DNA from: Streptomyces chromofuscus
Lineage (GTDB): Bacteria > Actinomycetota > Actinomycetes > Streptomycetales > Streptomycetaceae
NCBI RefSeq assembly: GCF_015160875.1
Contig: NZ_CP063374.1
Span: 1,984,001 to 2,048,000, forward strand
Length of the DNA stretch: 64,000 nt
Reading direction: 5' to 3'
Shown: in pieces, positions 1 to 8,560 of the stretch
Numbering within the stretch: position 1 is the stretch's first letter
How the letters are laid out: each line of letters starts with the position of its first letter
Notes under the pieces: generated by a model
What the model was told of the DNA's origin: nothing
Databases searched by the model: none
Seen by the model: only the letters and a program-made list of their open reading frames with translations
Program-made: the position numbers and the translations under genes

Positions 1-1109
1 GAGGCGAGGTCCACCTTCTTGTTCGGGGACAGGTAGCCGCCCGCCCCGGCCCACACCGCCGCGGCCTCGGGGGTGGCGAGGTACTCCACGAGCTGCATCC
101 CGGCCTCGGCGTTCTTGCCGTCCTTCAGGACGACGGCCGCGTCGCCGCCGCTGACGACCGGGGCGTCACCGCCGCCGACCGCGGGGAACGGGAAGAAGTT
201 CGCGTCCTCGCCGATGGTTTTGCCGAACTGGTCCTTGGCGACACCCGCCACGAAGTCGCCCTCGTAGACCATGCCGGCCTCGGGCTTCGGCCCGAACACC
301 TTCTCCACCGAGCCCGGGAAGTCGGTGTTGAGGGCGCCCTTCTGCCCGCCGGCCATCAGCTGCTTGTCCTTGAACAGCTTGCCGAGCGTGGTCAGCGCGT
401 CGACCACCGACGCGTCCGTCCACTTCAGCTCGTGCGCGGCGAGCGCGTCGTACTTCTCCGGCCCGGCCTGGGAGAGGTAGATGTTCTCGAACCAGTCGGT
501 GAGGGTCCAGCCGTCCTGGCCGGCGACCGAGAAGGCGGCGAGCCCGGAGTCGGAGACGGTCTGCCCGGCCTTCAGCATGTCCTCGTACGTCGTCGGCGGC
601 TCGACCCCGGCCTGGGCGAGGGCGTCGGGGCTGTACCAGACGGTCGACTTGTGGGCGGCCTTGAAGTACAGGCCGTACAGCGTGCCGTCGACGCTGCCGT
701 ACGTCTTCCAGACGTCCGCGTAGTTGGCGTCGACGGCGCCCTGCGCGGTCTTGGACAGCGGCGTGAGCCAGCCCTCCTTCGCGAACTGCTGGAGCACGCC
801 GACCTGCGGGACCATCACCACGTCGGGCGCGTTCCCGCCCTCGATCTTGCTGCCGACGACGGTGGAGACGTTGTCCCCGGTGGACACGAACTGGGTCCTC
901 GCGCCGGTCTTCTCGGTGAAGGCGTCCAGCACCTTCTGGAAGTTCTCCTGCTCACTGCCGGACCACACGCCCGCCACGGTGACCGTCTGGCCGCTGAGCG
1001 CCTTGTCACCGCCGCCGGCCGCGACCGGGCCGCCGCCGCAGGCGGTCGCGCCGAGCGCCAGGACGAGGGCGGTGCAGCCGGTGAGCAGGGTGGTACGTCG
1101 TCGCATCAT
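1..1109 (-). CDS. ABC transporter sugar-binding lipoprotein, 3' end cut by window edge
   Basis: Extracellular solute-binding protein (family 1 type) that would deliver a sugar to an ABC importer; about 369 residues are visible and the C-terminus lies outside the window. The N-terminus starts with two Met codons and three Arg, then a hydrophobic stretch ending in GATACGGG, whose Cys is the probable lipidation site, so a lipoprotein anchored outside the membrane is expected. The body shows the family's usual features (periplasmic-fold segments such as VWSGSEQENF and NAPDVVMVPQ). It begins 13 nt downstream of the alpha-glucosidase gene, so the two are probably co-transcribed and permease genes should follow beyond coordinate 1. 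Start could be 1109 or 1106. The exact sugar is not readable; an alpha-glucoside is inferred from the neighbour. Confidence 0.9.
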   Translation of the reverse strand, partial: MMRRRTTLLTGCTALVLALGATACGGGPVAAGGGDKALSGQTVTVAGVWSGSEQENFQKVLDAFTEKTGARTQFVSTGDNVSTVVGSKIEGGNAPDVVMVPQVGVLQQFAKEGWLTPLSKTAQGAVDANYADVWKTYGSVDGTLYGLYFKAAHKSTVWYSPDALAQAGVEPPTTYEDMLKAGQTVSDSGLAAFSVAGQDGWTLTDWFENIYLSQAGPEKYDALAAHELKWTDASVVDALTTLGKLFKDKQLMAGGQKGALNTDFPGSVEKVFGPKPEAGMVYEGDFVAGVAKDQFGKTIGEDANFFPFPAVGGGDAPVVSGGDAAVVLKDGKNAEAGMQLVEYLATPEAAAVWAGAGGYLSPNKKVDLA

Positions 1110-1122
1110 CGTTGATGTCCCT

Positions 1123-2751
1123 TCAGGGGTTGGGAGTTGACGAGGGGTCGGTGATCCACCAGACGGCGGTGGAGCCGGGCAGCACCCCGGCCTCGGGGCA
1201 GGGCCCGCTCGCCAGCAGGGGGGTGCCGGAGACCGGCGCGGGCGTGGGGGCGGTGCCGAAGTTCACGGCGCAGACCAGGTCGTCGCCGCGGACGAAGGCC
1301 AGCACGCCCGGCGGGGTCTCCAGCCAGCGCAGCGTGCCCTCTCCCAACTGCGGCAGTGAGGAACGCAGTTGCAGGCCGTCGCGGTACAGGTGCCAGAAGG
1401 AGCGGGTGTCGGCGAGGGCCCGGTCGGTGGCGTGCTCGGCGAACCAGTCCGGCTGCGGCAGCCACGGCTTGACGCCCTCGACGCCGGAGGTGAAGCCGAA
1501 CGGGGAGGCCTGCCCCGACCAGGGCAGCGGCACCCGGCAGCCGTCGCGGATCCGGGCCCGGCTGCCGGTGCGGTGGAAGATCGGATCAGTGAGCACGTCG
1601 TCGGGCAGGTCGACGACCTCGGGCAGCCCCAGTTCCTCGCCCTGGTAGATGTACGCCGCTCCGGGCAGTGCCAGCATCAGCAGGGCGGCGGCGCGGGCCC
1701 GGGCGGCGCCGAGGCCGCTGCCCTCGGGGGCGGGTTCGCCGTAGCGGGTGACGGTGCGGACCTGGTCGTGGTTGTTGAGGACCCAGGTGACCGTGGAGCC
1801 GGTGCCGGCGATGTCCTGCATGGCCTCGGAGATGACCTTGCGGAAGGCGTCCGGGTTCCAGGGGGCGCCGAGCAGGTCGAAGAAGAAGGCCTGGTGCAGT
1901 TCGTCCGGGCGGACGTACAGCGCGTGCTCGCGGGCGGTCGGCACGGACACCTCGCCGACCAGCAGCCGCTCGCGGCCGTCGCGGGCGGCGTACTCGTCGC
2001 AGGTCGCGCGCCACCGCCGCCAGACGTCGTGCACCTCGGGCTGGTTCCAGGCGAGCGGGTTGACCGAGTCGCGGGTGCGGGCGTCGGCCTCCGGGTCGTC
2101 CGAGTCCGGCAGGTCGGGGTGCTTGAAGAGGCCGGCGGCCACGTCGATGCGGAAGCCGTCGACGCCGCGGTCGAGCCAGAAGCGCAGGACGCGGTCGAAC
2201 TCGGCGCCGGTCTCGGGGTTGCGCCAGTTCCAGTCGGGCTGCTCGGGCGTGAACATGTGCAGGTACCACTGGCCGTCGGGGACCCGGGTCCAGGCCGGGC
2301 CGCCGAACATGGCGTGCCAGTTGTTGGGCGGCTCGGCGCCGTCGGGGCCGCGGCCGTCGGCGAAGTGGAACCGGGCGCGTGCCGCGCTGCCGGGCGGCGA
2401 GGCCAGGGCCTCGCGGAACCAGGGGTGCTCGCTGGAGCAGTGGTTCGGGACGATGTCCAGCAGCACCTTGACGCCGAGCCGCCGGGCGGCGCGCACCAGG
2501 TGGTCGAACTCGGCGAGGTCGCCGAACAGCGGGTCGACGTCGCAGTAGTCCGCCACGTCGTACCCGTGGTCGTGCTGCGGCGACGGGTAGAAGGGGCTCA
2601 GCCAGATGCCGTCGACACCGAGCTTCTTCAGGTACGGCAGCCCGGCGCGGACCCCGGCGAGGTCGCCGATGCCGTCCCCGGTGCTGTCGAGGAAGCTGCG
2701 GACGTACACCTGGTAGATCACCGCATCGCGCCACCAGTGGTGCCTGTTCAA
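1123..2751 (-). CDS. GH13 alpha-glucosidase / alpha-amylase family protein
   Basis: Cytoplasmic glycoside hydrolase of family 13 (542 aa, no signal peptide) expected to hydrolyse imported alpha-glucosides such as maltose or oligomaltosides. All four GH13 regions are visible: DIVPNH (about residues 99-104), GFRIDV with the nucleophile Asp203, VGEV with the acid/base Glu267, and NNHD with His328/Asp329. The opening WWRDAVIYQVYVRSF is typical of bacterial alpha-glucosidases of the oligo-1,6-glucosidase/AglA group. The TTG at 2751 is the first usable start because an in-frame TAG lies six codons upstream (TAG AGA TGG ATC AAT GGG TTG). It heads a likely operon with the binding-protein gene that follows after 13 nt. 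Trehalose synthase activity is a less likely alternative. Confidence 0.93.
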   Translation of the reverse strand: MNRHHWWRDAVIYQVYVRSFLDSTGDGIGDLAGVRAGLPYLKKLGVDGIWLSPFYPSPQHDHGYDVADYCDVDPLFGDLAEFDHLVRAARRLGVKVLLDIVPNHCSSEHPWFREALASPPGSAARARFHFADGRGPDGAEPPNNWHAMFGGPAWTRVPDGQWYLHMFTPEQPDWNWRNPETGAEFDRVLRFWLDRGVDGFRIDVAAGLFKHPDLPDSDDPEADARTRDSVNPLAWNQPEVHDVWRRWRATCDEYAARDGRERLLVGEVSVPTAREHALYVRPDELHQAFFFDLLGAPWNPDAFRKVISEAMQDIAGTGSTVTWVLNNHDQVRTVTRYGEPAPEGSGLGAARARAAALLMLALPGAAYIYQGEELGLPEVVDLPDDVLTDPIFHRTGSRARIRDGCRVPLPWSGQASPFGFTSGVEGVKPWLPQPDWFAEHATDRALADTRSFWHLYRDGLQLRSSLPQLGEGTLRWLETPPGVLAFVRGDDLVCAVNFGTAPTPAPVSGTPLLASGPCPEAGVLPGSTAVWWITDPSSTPNP

Positions 2752-2778
2752 CCCATTGATCCATCTCTACGAGCTCGG

Positions 2779-2799
2779 TTGTTATGCATGCATGTTAAG
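2779..2799 (-). promoter_or_regulatory. Imperfect palindrome upstream of the alpha-glucosidase gene
   Basis: The self-complementary core ATGCATGCAT (2784-2793) sits in a locally A+T-rich patch about 35-45 nt upstream of the alpha-glucosidase start, flanked by GTT and GTTAA. Location and symmetry suggest a regulator site, but I cannot name the regulator and no LacI/GntR gene for this sugar system is in the window. Confidence 0.35.
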
Positions 2800-2875
2800 T
2801 AGGTGTGTCGCGAGGGTGTCAACGAATGGGCGCAAGCTACCGAGGAGTTGACCAGACCATATGGGTAGCTAACCG

Positions 2876-2901
2876 GACATCTCGCAGGCAGTTGAGATGT
2901 C
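2876..2901 (-). terminator. Stem-loop after the second binding-protein gene
   Basis: GACATCTC (2876-2883) and GAGATGTC (2894-2901) form a perfect 8-bp stem with a 10-nt loop, 20 nt beyond the stop codon of the binding-protein gene. There is no U-tract, as is common for streptomycete terminators. It could reduce read-through into the alpha-glucosidase gene, or act as an operator. Confidence 0.4.
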
Positions 2902-2920
2902 GGCGTTACTTAACAGGTAA

Positions 2921-4192
2921 CTATCGGCTGGAGATGGCGGCCAGTTCGCGCGCCAGGCGCCGCACCGCGCGTTCGGGCGTCCCGCGCCCGGTCATCGCGT
3001 CGCGCACGACCGCCTGCACCACCAGGCTGACCTGGTCGTAGCGCGGGCTCTTGGGGCGCGGCGCCGCCGTCAGGACGCTGGTGCGCAGCGTCGGAAGATA
3101 GGGGAAGTCCCGGACCAGCTCAGGGTCCTCGTACAGCGCGGCCCTCACGGGCGGCAGCGCGCCGCGCGTGAGCACCTGGCGCTGGACGGGCTCGCTGGTG
3201 AGGTACGCGATCAGGCGCGCGGCCGTGTCGGGGTGGCGCGCGTGGCTGCCGACGGCCAGGTTGGAGCCGCCGAGCACACTCGTGCCCGGCCCGTCGGGCC
3301 CGGGCAGCGGCACGGCGCCGACCTTGCCGGCCAGCGGGGACCCCGCGGCCGAGGCGGTGGCGTAGGCGTAGGGCCAGTTGCGCAGGAACAGCAGGCGGCC
3401 GTCGAGGAAGGCCTGCTTGGACTCCTCCTCCTTGTAGGTCAGCGCCTGCTGCGGGATCCAGCCCTCGCGCACGCCGCGGGCCAGGAAGCCGAGGCCCTCG
3501 CGGGCCGCGTTCGAGTTCACGGTGACGCGTTCGCCCTCGTCGCCGAGGATCGTGCCGCCCGCCGAGTACACGGCCTCGGCCGCGTTGACGGTGAGGCCCT
3601 CGTACGGCAGGAACTGCCCGGCGTAGCCGTCGAGGCCGTACTTCGGGGCGACGGTCCGCGCCGCCCGCTCCAGTTCGGCCCAGGTACGCGGCGGCGGCAC
3701 GTCCTCCCTGTCGAGGACGTCCTTGCGGTACAGCAGCAGCCCGGCGTTGGTGACGTACGGCACGGCGTACAGCCGCCCGTCGTAGGTCGCGGTGTCGACG
3801 ACCGGCGGCAGGAAGGCGCCGAGCGGGAAGCGGTCGCGGGGCAGCGGGCGGATCCAGCCGGCCGCAGCGAACTCCGAGGTCCACGCGACGTCGATGTTGA
3901 GGACGTCGAAGCGGCCGCGGGCGCCGCCGCGCAGGTCGGTGATCATCTGCGCGCGGGTCTCGTCGGCGGAGTCCGGCAGCTCGACGAGCGTGACCTTCTC
4001 GCCGGGGTGAGTGCGGTTCCAGTCCCCGAGGAGGGGACCGAGATAGCCGGTGAGGTCTCCCGCGGTGGCCAGCGTGAGCGGGCCACGGCCGCCCGCGGCG
4101 CGGTCGTCGGCGCGGGCGCCGGAGGCGACGTAACCGGTCAGCACGACGACGAGGACGAGGAGGCCCCTACCGGCGGCACGTATCCACCGCAT
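2921..4192 (-). CDS. Secreted ABC solute-binding protein (non-lipoprotein)
   Basis: Sugar-type extracellular solute-binding protein of 423 aa. I start it at the ATG at 4192, because GGAGG lies 5 nt upstream in the leader (GGGAGGAACCT), rather than at an upstream ATG at 4246. The N-terminus has Arg residues, a hydrophobic core (LLVLVVVLTGYVA) and an AxA-like cleavage site (GARADD), but no lipobox cysteine, so it is probably released or otherwise retained. Motifs such as DVLNIDVAWTSEFA, YAVPYVTNAGLLLYRKD and FLRNWPYAY are typical of trehalose/maltose-type binding proteins. No permease or ATPase gene is adjacent, so its transporter is unknown; it lies 169 nt upstream of the alpha-glucosidase gene on the same strand and may serve the same uptake system. 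Confidence 0.85.
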   Translation of the reverse strand: MRWIRAAGRGLLVLVVVLTGYVASGARADDRAAGGRGPLTLATAGDLTGYLGPLLGDWNRTHPGEKVTLVELPDSADETRAQMITDLRGGARGRFDVLNIDVAWTSEFAAAGWIRPLPRDRFPLGAFLPPVVDTATYDGRLYAVPYVTNAGLLLYRKDVLDREDVPPPRTWAELERAARTVAPKYGLDGYAGQFLPYEGLTVNAAEAVYSAGGTILGDEGERVTVNSNAAREGLGFLARGVREGWIPQQALTYKEEESKQAFLDGRLLFLRNWPYAYATASAAGSPLAGKVGAVPLPGPDGPGTSVLGGSNLAVGSHARHPDTAARLIAYLTSEPVQRQVLTRGALPPVRAALYEDPELVRDFPYLPTLRTSVLTAAPRPKSPRYDQVSLVVQAVVRDAMTGRGTPERAVRRLARELAAISSR

Positions 4193-4248
4193 AGGTTCCT
4201 CCCTGTGCACCGGCACCGGGCCCCTTCGCCCGGAGTCAGACGCCATGT

Positions 4249-4263
4249 ATACCTGTTAGGTAT
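4249..4263. promoter_or_regulatory. Palindromic operator, probably for PadR
   Basis: ATACCT-GTT-AGGTAT is a perfect 6+6 inverted repeat with a 3-nt spacer. It lies between the divergent binding-protein gene (start 4192) and the padR-like gene (start 4317). PadR regulators usually repress their own operon through such sites, so autoregulation is the simplest reading. The site is also close enough to the minus-strand promoter to affect the binding-protein gene. Confidence 0.6.
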
Positions 4264-4316
4264 GGGCGATACTAGGGCGTGGAGCACACTGAACGAACGC
4301 GAGGAGGAGAGCACGA

Positions 4317-4832
4317 GTGCGCCTGCCCCTCCTGGCACTCCTCGCGCGCGGCCCGGCCCACGGCTACGAGCTCAAGCAGGACCTTGAGCAACTGCTGGGC
4401 GCCGCGTACCCTCAGCCCAACATCGGCCAGATCTACGTCACCCTCGGCCGCCTCGAGAAGTCGGGACTGATCGAGGGCGAGGAGATCGAGCAGTCGAGCC
4501 GGCCCAACAAGAAGATCTACCACCTCACCGACGCCGGGCGGGAGGCGCTGCACGCCTGGTACGAGGAGACGGCGGACGAACCGCGGGTCCGGGACGAGTT
4601 CTTCATGAAGCTCGCGCTCGCCCCGCAGACCGGGCTGGCCGACCAGATCGCGCTGATCAACAAACAGCGGCGTCAGTACCTGAACACCATGCGCAGCCTG
4701 TCGAAGCTGGCCGCCGCCGAGAACCGGGACAACCGCATCGCCCAGCTGCTGATCGAGGGCGCGATGCTGCATCTGCAGGCCGACCTCGACTGGTTGGAGC
4801 GCTGCCAGGAGGAACTGGAGGAGCCGGAGTGA
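4317..4832 (+). CDS. PadR-family transcriptional regulator
   Basis: 171-aa PadR regulator. The N-terminal winged helix is clear (LLALLARGPAHGYEL, then the wing region VTLGRLEKSGLIE and KKIYHLTDAGREAL, about residues 5-80), followed by a C-terminal helical dimerisation part rich in Glu. Start is the GTG at 4317 with GGAGGAG about 7 nt upstream. It overlaps the downstream ATPase gene by 4 bp (GTGA) and therefore belongs to a regulator-ABC ATPase-FtsX permease operon. Such cassettes commonly respond to membrane-active compounds or drugs. The palindrome at 4249-4263 is the likely operator. Confidence 0.93.
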   Translation: MRLPLLALLARGPAHGYELKQDLEQLLGAAYPQPNIGQIYVTLGRLEKSGLIEGEEIEQSSRPNKKIYHLTDAGREALHAWYEETADEPRVRDEFFMKLALAPQTGLADQIALINKQRRQYLNTMRSLSKLAAAENRDNRIAQLLIEGAMLHLQADLDWLERCQEELEEPE

Positions 4833-5581
4833 GCGAGCACCGCCCGACTCCCGCGCTGCGCGCCGAGGGCCTGGTCAAGACGCACCACGGCGAGGGCGCC
4901 CCGGCGCACGCCGTGCGCGGGGTCGATCTGTGCGTGCGGAGCGGCGAGTTCGTGGCCGTGACCGGCCCGTCCGGCGCGGGCAAGTCGACGCTGCTGCATC
5001 TGCTCGGCGGGCTCCAGCGCCCGGACAGCGGCAGCATCTGGCTGGACGGCGAGTGCACGGACTCCTACAGCGAGGCGCGCTGGGCCGTGGAGCGCCGCCG
5101 TCGCATCGGCATCGTCTTCCAGTTCTTCAACCTGGTCTCCAACCTCTCGGTCGCCGACAACGTCGAGCTGCCCGCCCTCCTCGCCGGGGTCCCGCCGAAG
5201 CGGGCGCGGGCCGAGCGGGAGGCACTGCTGGCCGAGCTGGGTCTGGACGGCAAGGAGCGCAGCATGCCGGGCGAGCTGTCCGGCGGTGAGCAGCAGCGGG
5301 TCGCGCTGGCCCGCGCCCTGGTCAACCATCCGCCGCTGCTGCTGGCCGACGAACCCGCCGGCAGCCTGGACAGCAGGGGCACCCGCGAGGTGATGCGGCT
5401 GCTGTCCCGCTTCCACCAGCGCGGTCAAACCATCCTGCTGGTCACCCACGACGCCCGGCTGGCGAGCGCCGCGGACCGCGTCATCAGTTTCTTCGACGGA
5501 CGCATCGCCGACGACGCGGAGCTGACCGGCACACCGTCGCGCCGGGTGGGGGCGTCCGGGGTGCTGGAGCTGAGGGACTGA
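4829..5581 (+). CDS. ABC transporter ATP-binding protein (MacB/LolD type)
   Basis: 250-aa nucleotide-binding subunit. It has Walker A GPSGAGKST, the Q-loop region FQFFNLVSNLSV, the signature LSGGEQQRVALARAL, Walker B LLLADEP and the D-loop GSLDS, followed by the switch His in LVTHDARL. The family works with FtsX-type permeases as mechanotransmission or export systems rather than importers, and the next gene encodes such a permease. Start GTG overlaps the padR stop by 4 bp, so translation is coupled. Confidence 0.95.
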   Translation: MSEHRPTPALRAEGLVKTHHGEGAPAHAVRGVDLCVRSGEFVAVTGPSGAGKSTLLHLLGGLQRPDSGSIWLDGECTDSYSEARWAVERRRRIGIVFQFFNLVSNLSVADNVELPALLAGVPPKRARAEREALLAELGLDGKERSMPGELSGGEQQRVALARALVNHPPLLLADEPAGSLDSRGTREVMRLLSRFHQRGQTILLVTHDARLASAADRVISFFDGRIADDAELTGTPSRRVGASGVLELRD

Positions 5582-5659
5582 TCGGCGTGTACGACGCACT
5601 GCCGGCCGGTCACCCGGGCGTGAGCGGGCCACGGCACAGGGCTGCGAGGGGCTGAGCCG

Positions 5660-7942
5660 ATGCGAGCGACCCTGCGCTGGGTGCACTCCGATCTGCGCAC
5701 GCACCGCGGTGAGGCCCTGTTCATCGTGCTCGCGACCGCCGGAGTCGTCGCCTCGCTGCTCCTCGCGACGGCCCTGTTCGGCTACGCCACCAACCCCTGG
5801 CAGCGCGTCTTCACCCAGTCCCGGGACGCGCACGTGTGGCTCCACACCAGCCCCTCCGCAGACGCCGGCAGGCTCTCCGGTCTCGACGGCGTGGAGTCCG
5901 TCGCGGGCCCCTACCCCACCGAGTCCGCCACCGTTGCCGCCCGCGGCATCCGCGCCTTCGTCGAACTGCGCGGCACGAGCCCCGGCCCCGCCGCCGGGCG
6001 CCCGCTCGTCGCCTCCGGCCGCTGGCTGGACGGCGCGTACCCCGACGCCGTGGTGCTGGAGAGTCACCTGGCCCGCGCCCTGCTCGCCGAGCCCGGTGAC
6101 CTCCTCACCCTGCCCGGCACGGCGCGCACGCTGACCGTCGCCGGGATCGCCGACAGCGCCGAGCCGCGCTACCGCCCCGGGGAGCGGCCCGGCCTGGTCT
6201 GGGCGCTGCCCTCCGCCGTACGCGCCCCGGACGGTGAGGTGACCGGGCTGCGCCTGACCGATCCGGACGAGACGGACTACGTCGTCCAGCGCGCCGTGAC
6301 CGTGCTCGGGGCCGGCGCGGTCAGCGAGGTCTCCACCTGGCAGCAGGCCCGGTCCGAGGCGCAGGGCGACACCCGGCTGCTCGGCCAGGTGCTGGGCCTG
6401 TTCGGGCTCGGCGCCCTGCTCGCGGCCGGGCTGGCCGTGCACGGGGCGATCGGCACCCGGATCCGCGGCCATCTGCGGGACATCTCGGTGCTGAAGGCGA
6501 TCGGCTTCACGCCCGGGCAGGTCGTCCGCGTCTTCCTGCTTCAGCACGTCGCGTACGCCCTGCTCGGCGCGGTGGCCGCGGCGGTGCTCACCGAGGGCCT
6601 GGGCAGCCGTGTCCCGGGCCGCCTCGGCGACGCGGTCGGCGTGTGGCAGGGGCTGCCCGGACACACCGCGGCCCTGGCGGGTATACCGGGGGCCGCCGTG
6701 CTGTTCATCGCCGCGACCACCGGCCTCGCGGCCTGGCGGGCGGGGCGGGTGCCTCCGGTGCCCGTGCCCCGGGCCGCCGCCCCGGCCGCCGGACGGCTGT
6801 CCGGTCTGGCGCGCGGCGCGCTGGGGCTGCGGCTGCCGGCGGCGCTGGTCCTGGGCTGGCACCAGGCGTTCGCCCGCCGGCCGCGCACTCCGGCCACGGT
6901 CGCCCGGCTGGCGCTGCCGCTGCTGCTGATCGTGGTGGCGATGAGCGCGTGGACCACCATCGACCGCTTCCACAGCCGACCCGAGCAGGTCGGCCTCGCC
7001 GCAGCGCTCACCGTCCGTCCGGACGGCGAGGTCGGCGACGGGGAGGTCCGTTCCCTGCTGGAGCGCGACCCGCGGATCGCCGCGGCCCACCCGGGCGTCG
7101 AGGTGGCCGCCCTGGTGCCGGGCCAGACCGGCACGATCGCGCTGCGCGGCCTCGGCACCCGTGCGGAGCCCTACCCGTACGCCGTGGCCGAGGGCCGCCC
7201 GGCGCACGGCCGGGACGAGGCGGTGGCCGGGCAGGGACTGCTCGACCTGCTCGGCGTACGCGTCGGCGACTGGGTGCGGATGACCGTGGGCGACCAGCCG
7301 CAGGTCCTGCACATCGTGGGCCGCAGCATCGAGCCGGAGAACGCCGGCCGGGTCATCTCCACCTCGCTCGACACCCTCCGCGAGAACGACCCGGGCCTGC
7401 GCCCGGCCCTCTACAAGCTGCGGCTGCGGTCCGGCGCCGACCCGCACGAGGTCGCGGGCGACCTGGCGACGGCGGCCGGCGGGCACCTGGACGTGCACGT
7501 CGTGCCCAACCCGGCGGACGGGCTGTCGTCGCTGCGCGGGGTGGTGCTCGGCCTGATCGCCGTGCTGGCTCTCATCGGGATCGTCGAACTGCTCACCGTG
7601 ATCGGCGGCACGGTCCGCGAGGGCGAGCGGGACCTGCTGGCGCTGAAGGCGATCGGCCTCAGCCCGCGGCAGATCACCGCCGTCACCGTCACGGCCACCG
7701 CCTGCACCGCGCTGACCGCGGTGCTGCTCGGCACGGCCCTGGGTCTGCCCCTCGCGCACTGGCTGATCGACGCCCAGGGCAGTTCCAGCGGCATCGGCGC
7801 CGGCATCGCGCGGGGTCCGTCACCGGTCCTTCTGCTGCTGTTCGGCACGGCCGCCGTGCTGGGCGCCGCCGCCCTCGCCGCCCTGCCCGCGGCCCGCGCG
7901 GCCCGCCGCCGCCTCGCCGACACGCTCAGCGCGGTGGCCTGA
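5660..7942 (+). CDS. FtsX-like ABC transporter permease
   Basis: 760-aa permease with duplicated FtsX architecture: an N-terminal membrane helix (LFIVLATAGVVASLLLATALF), a large extracytoplasmic domain (about residues 40-230), then membrane-helix groups near residues 245-360, 415-430 and 625-755 with a second soluble domain between them. The repeated cytoplasmic element LKAIGF/LKAIGL before paired helices is characteristic of MacB/FtsX permeases. It lies 78 nt downstream of its ATPase gene in the PadR operon. Probable role: efflux or envelope-stress response to amphiphilic compounds; substrate unknown. Confidence 0.9.
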   Translation: MRATLRWVHSDLRTHRGEALFIVLATAGVVASLLLATALFGYATNPWQRVFTQSRDAHVWLHTSPSADAGRLSGLDGVESVAGPYPTESATVAARGIRAFVELRGTSPGPAAGRPLVASGRWLDGAYPDAVVLESHLARALLAEPGDLLTLPGTARTLTVAGIADSAEPRYRPGERPGLVWALPSAVRAPDGEVTGLRLTDPDETDYVVQRAVTVLGAGAVSEVSTWQQARSEAQGDTRLLGQVLGLFGLGALLAAGLAVHGAIGTRIRGHLRDISVLKAIGFTPGQVVRVFLLQHVAYALLGAVAAAVLTEGLGSRVPGRLGDAVGVWQGLPGHTAALAGIPGAAVLFIAATTGLAAWRAGRVPPVPVPRAAAPAAGRLSGLARGALGLRLPAALVLGWHQAFARRPRTPATVARLALPLLLIVVAMSAWTTIDRFHSRPEQVGLAAALTVRPDGEVGDGEVRSLLERDPRIAAAHPGVEVAALVPGQTGTIALRGLGTRAEPYPYAVAEGRPAHGRDEAVAGQGLLDLLGVRVGDWVRMTVGDQPQVLHIVGRSIEPENAGRVISTSLDTLRENDPGLRPALYKLRLRSGADPHEVAGDLATAAGGHLDVHVVPNPADGLSSLRGVVLGLIAVLALIGIVELLTVIGGTVREGERDLLALKAIGLSPRQITAVTVTATACTALTAVLLGTALGLPLAHWLIDAQGSSSGIGAGIARGPSPVLLLLFGTAAVLGAAALAALPAARAARRRLADTLSAVA

Positions 7943-7972
7943 ACCCTCCACGGTCGGGACGCGGCGCCGCCG

Positions 7973-8464
7973 TCAGACGGTGACCGCGGTGACGCGCCGG
8001 TAGCTGCTGCCGTCGCGCTCCCGCACGAGCAGTCCGTTCTCCACGCAGTAGCGGCGCAGGGCGGAGGTGTCGTCGTGGACGGTGCGGAACGCCTCGTTGA
8101 CCTCACGCTCGGTGTAGCTGCGGTCGGCGGCGAAGAGGGTCCGCGTGAGATGCTCCAGCAGTTCCCGGCGGACGACCGGACGGACCGGGATCGACGTCAG
8201 GCGCCCGTGGGCGAAGAACCCGGTCAGGCGCCGGGGCACACCGCTCGGCGCCGGCTCGGCGGGGCGTGCCTGGCGGAAGACCGCCGGATCGGCCCTCAGC
8301 GAGCCGTCGGCCAGGCGGGCCACGAGCCCCGCCGAGATCAGGCGCCCCAGGTGCTTGCGCGCGACGGGAGAGTCCTCCTCGCGGGGCGGCAGGTCCTGCA
8401 GCACGATCCGGGCGTAGAGCTTCAGCCGCTCCGGGTCGGCGAGCGCGGCGAGGAGCTGGTCCAT
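7973..8464 (-). CDS. DUF2087 domain protein, winged-helix regulator-like
   Basis: 163-aa protein. The N-terminus looks like a winged helix (LLAALADPERLKLYARIVL, KHLGRLISAGLV), and the C-terminus matches the DUF2087 pattern (RRELLEHLTRTLF, YTEREVNEAFRTVHDDTSALRRYCVENGLLVRE). I start at the ATG at 8464, which has GGAAGGA 6 nt upstream; a longer frame to 8557 lacks support. It lies downstream of pgi on the same strand, with a strong hairpin in between that includes its own ribosome-binding site. Target genes unknown. Confidence 0.82.
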   Translation of the reverse strand: MDQLLAALADPERLKLYARIVLQDLPPREEDSPVARKHLGRLISAGLVARLADGSLRADPAVFRQARPAEPAPSGVPRRLTGFFAHGRLTSIPVRPVVRRELLEHLTRTLFAADRSYTEREVNEAFRTVHDDTSALRRYCVENGLLVRERDGSSYRRVTAVTV

Positions 8465-8472
8465 CGTGTGTC

Positions 8473-8515
8473 CTTCCGGCGGGTGACGGGCCGGAGCAGT
8501 GTCACCCGCCGGAAG
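8473..8515 (-). terminator. Strong hairpin between pgi and the DUF2087 gene
   Basis: A perfect 15-bp stem (8473-8487 pairing with 8501-8515, arm CTTCCGGCGGGTGAC) with a 13-nt loop follows the pgi stop. The 3' arm in the minus-strand RNA ends in GGAAG, which is part of the Shine-Dalgarno of the DUF2087 gene. The structure should therefore terminate transcription and also occlude that site on any read-through RNA. Confidence 0.8.
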
Positions 8516-8560
8516 TGGGCCGCGCATCCGTTTTTGCGTCCGCGCGGCCGGCCTCACGGC

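Noticed and set aside
4673..7759. 1028-aa minus-strand open frame opposite the ABC permease genes
   Set aside because: Composition (Arg/Gly/Ala/Asp-rich, no motif) is that of a high-G+C shadow frame; the plus strand carries clear PadR, ATPase and FtsX genes.
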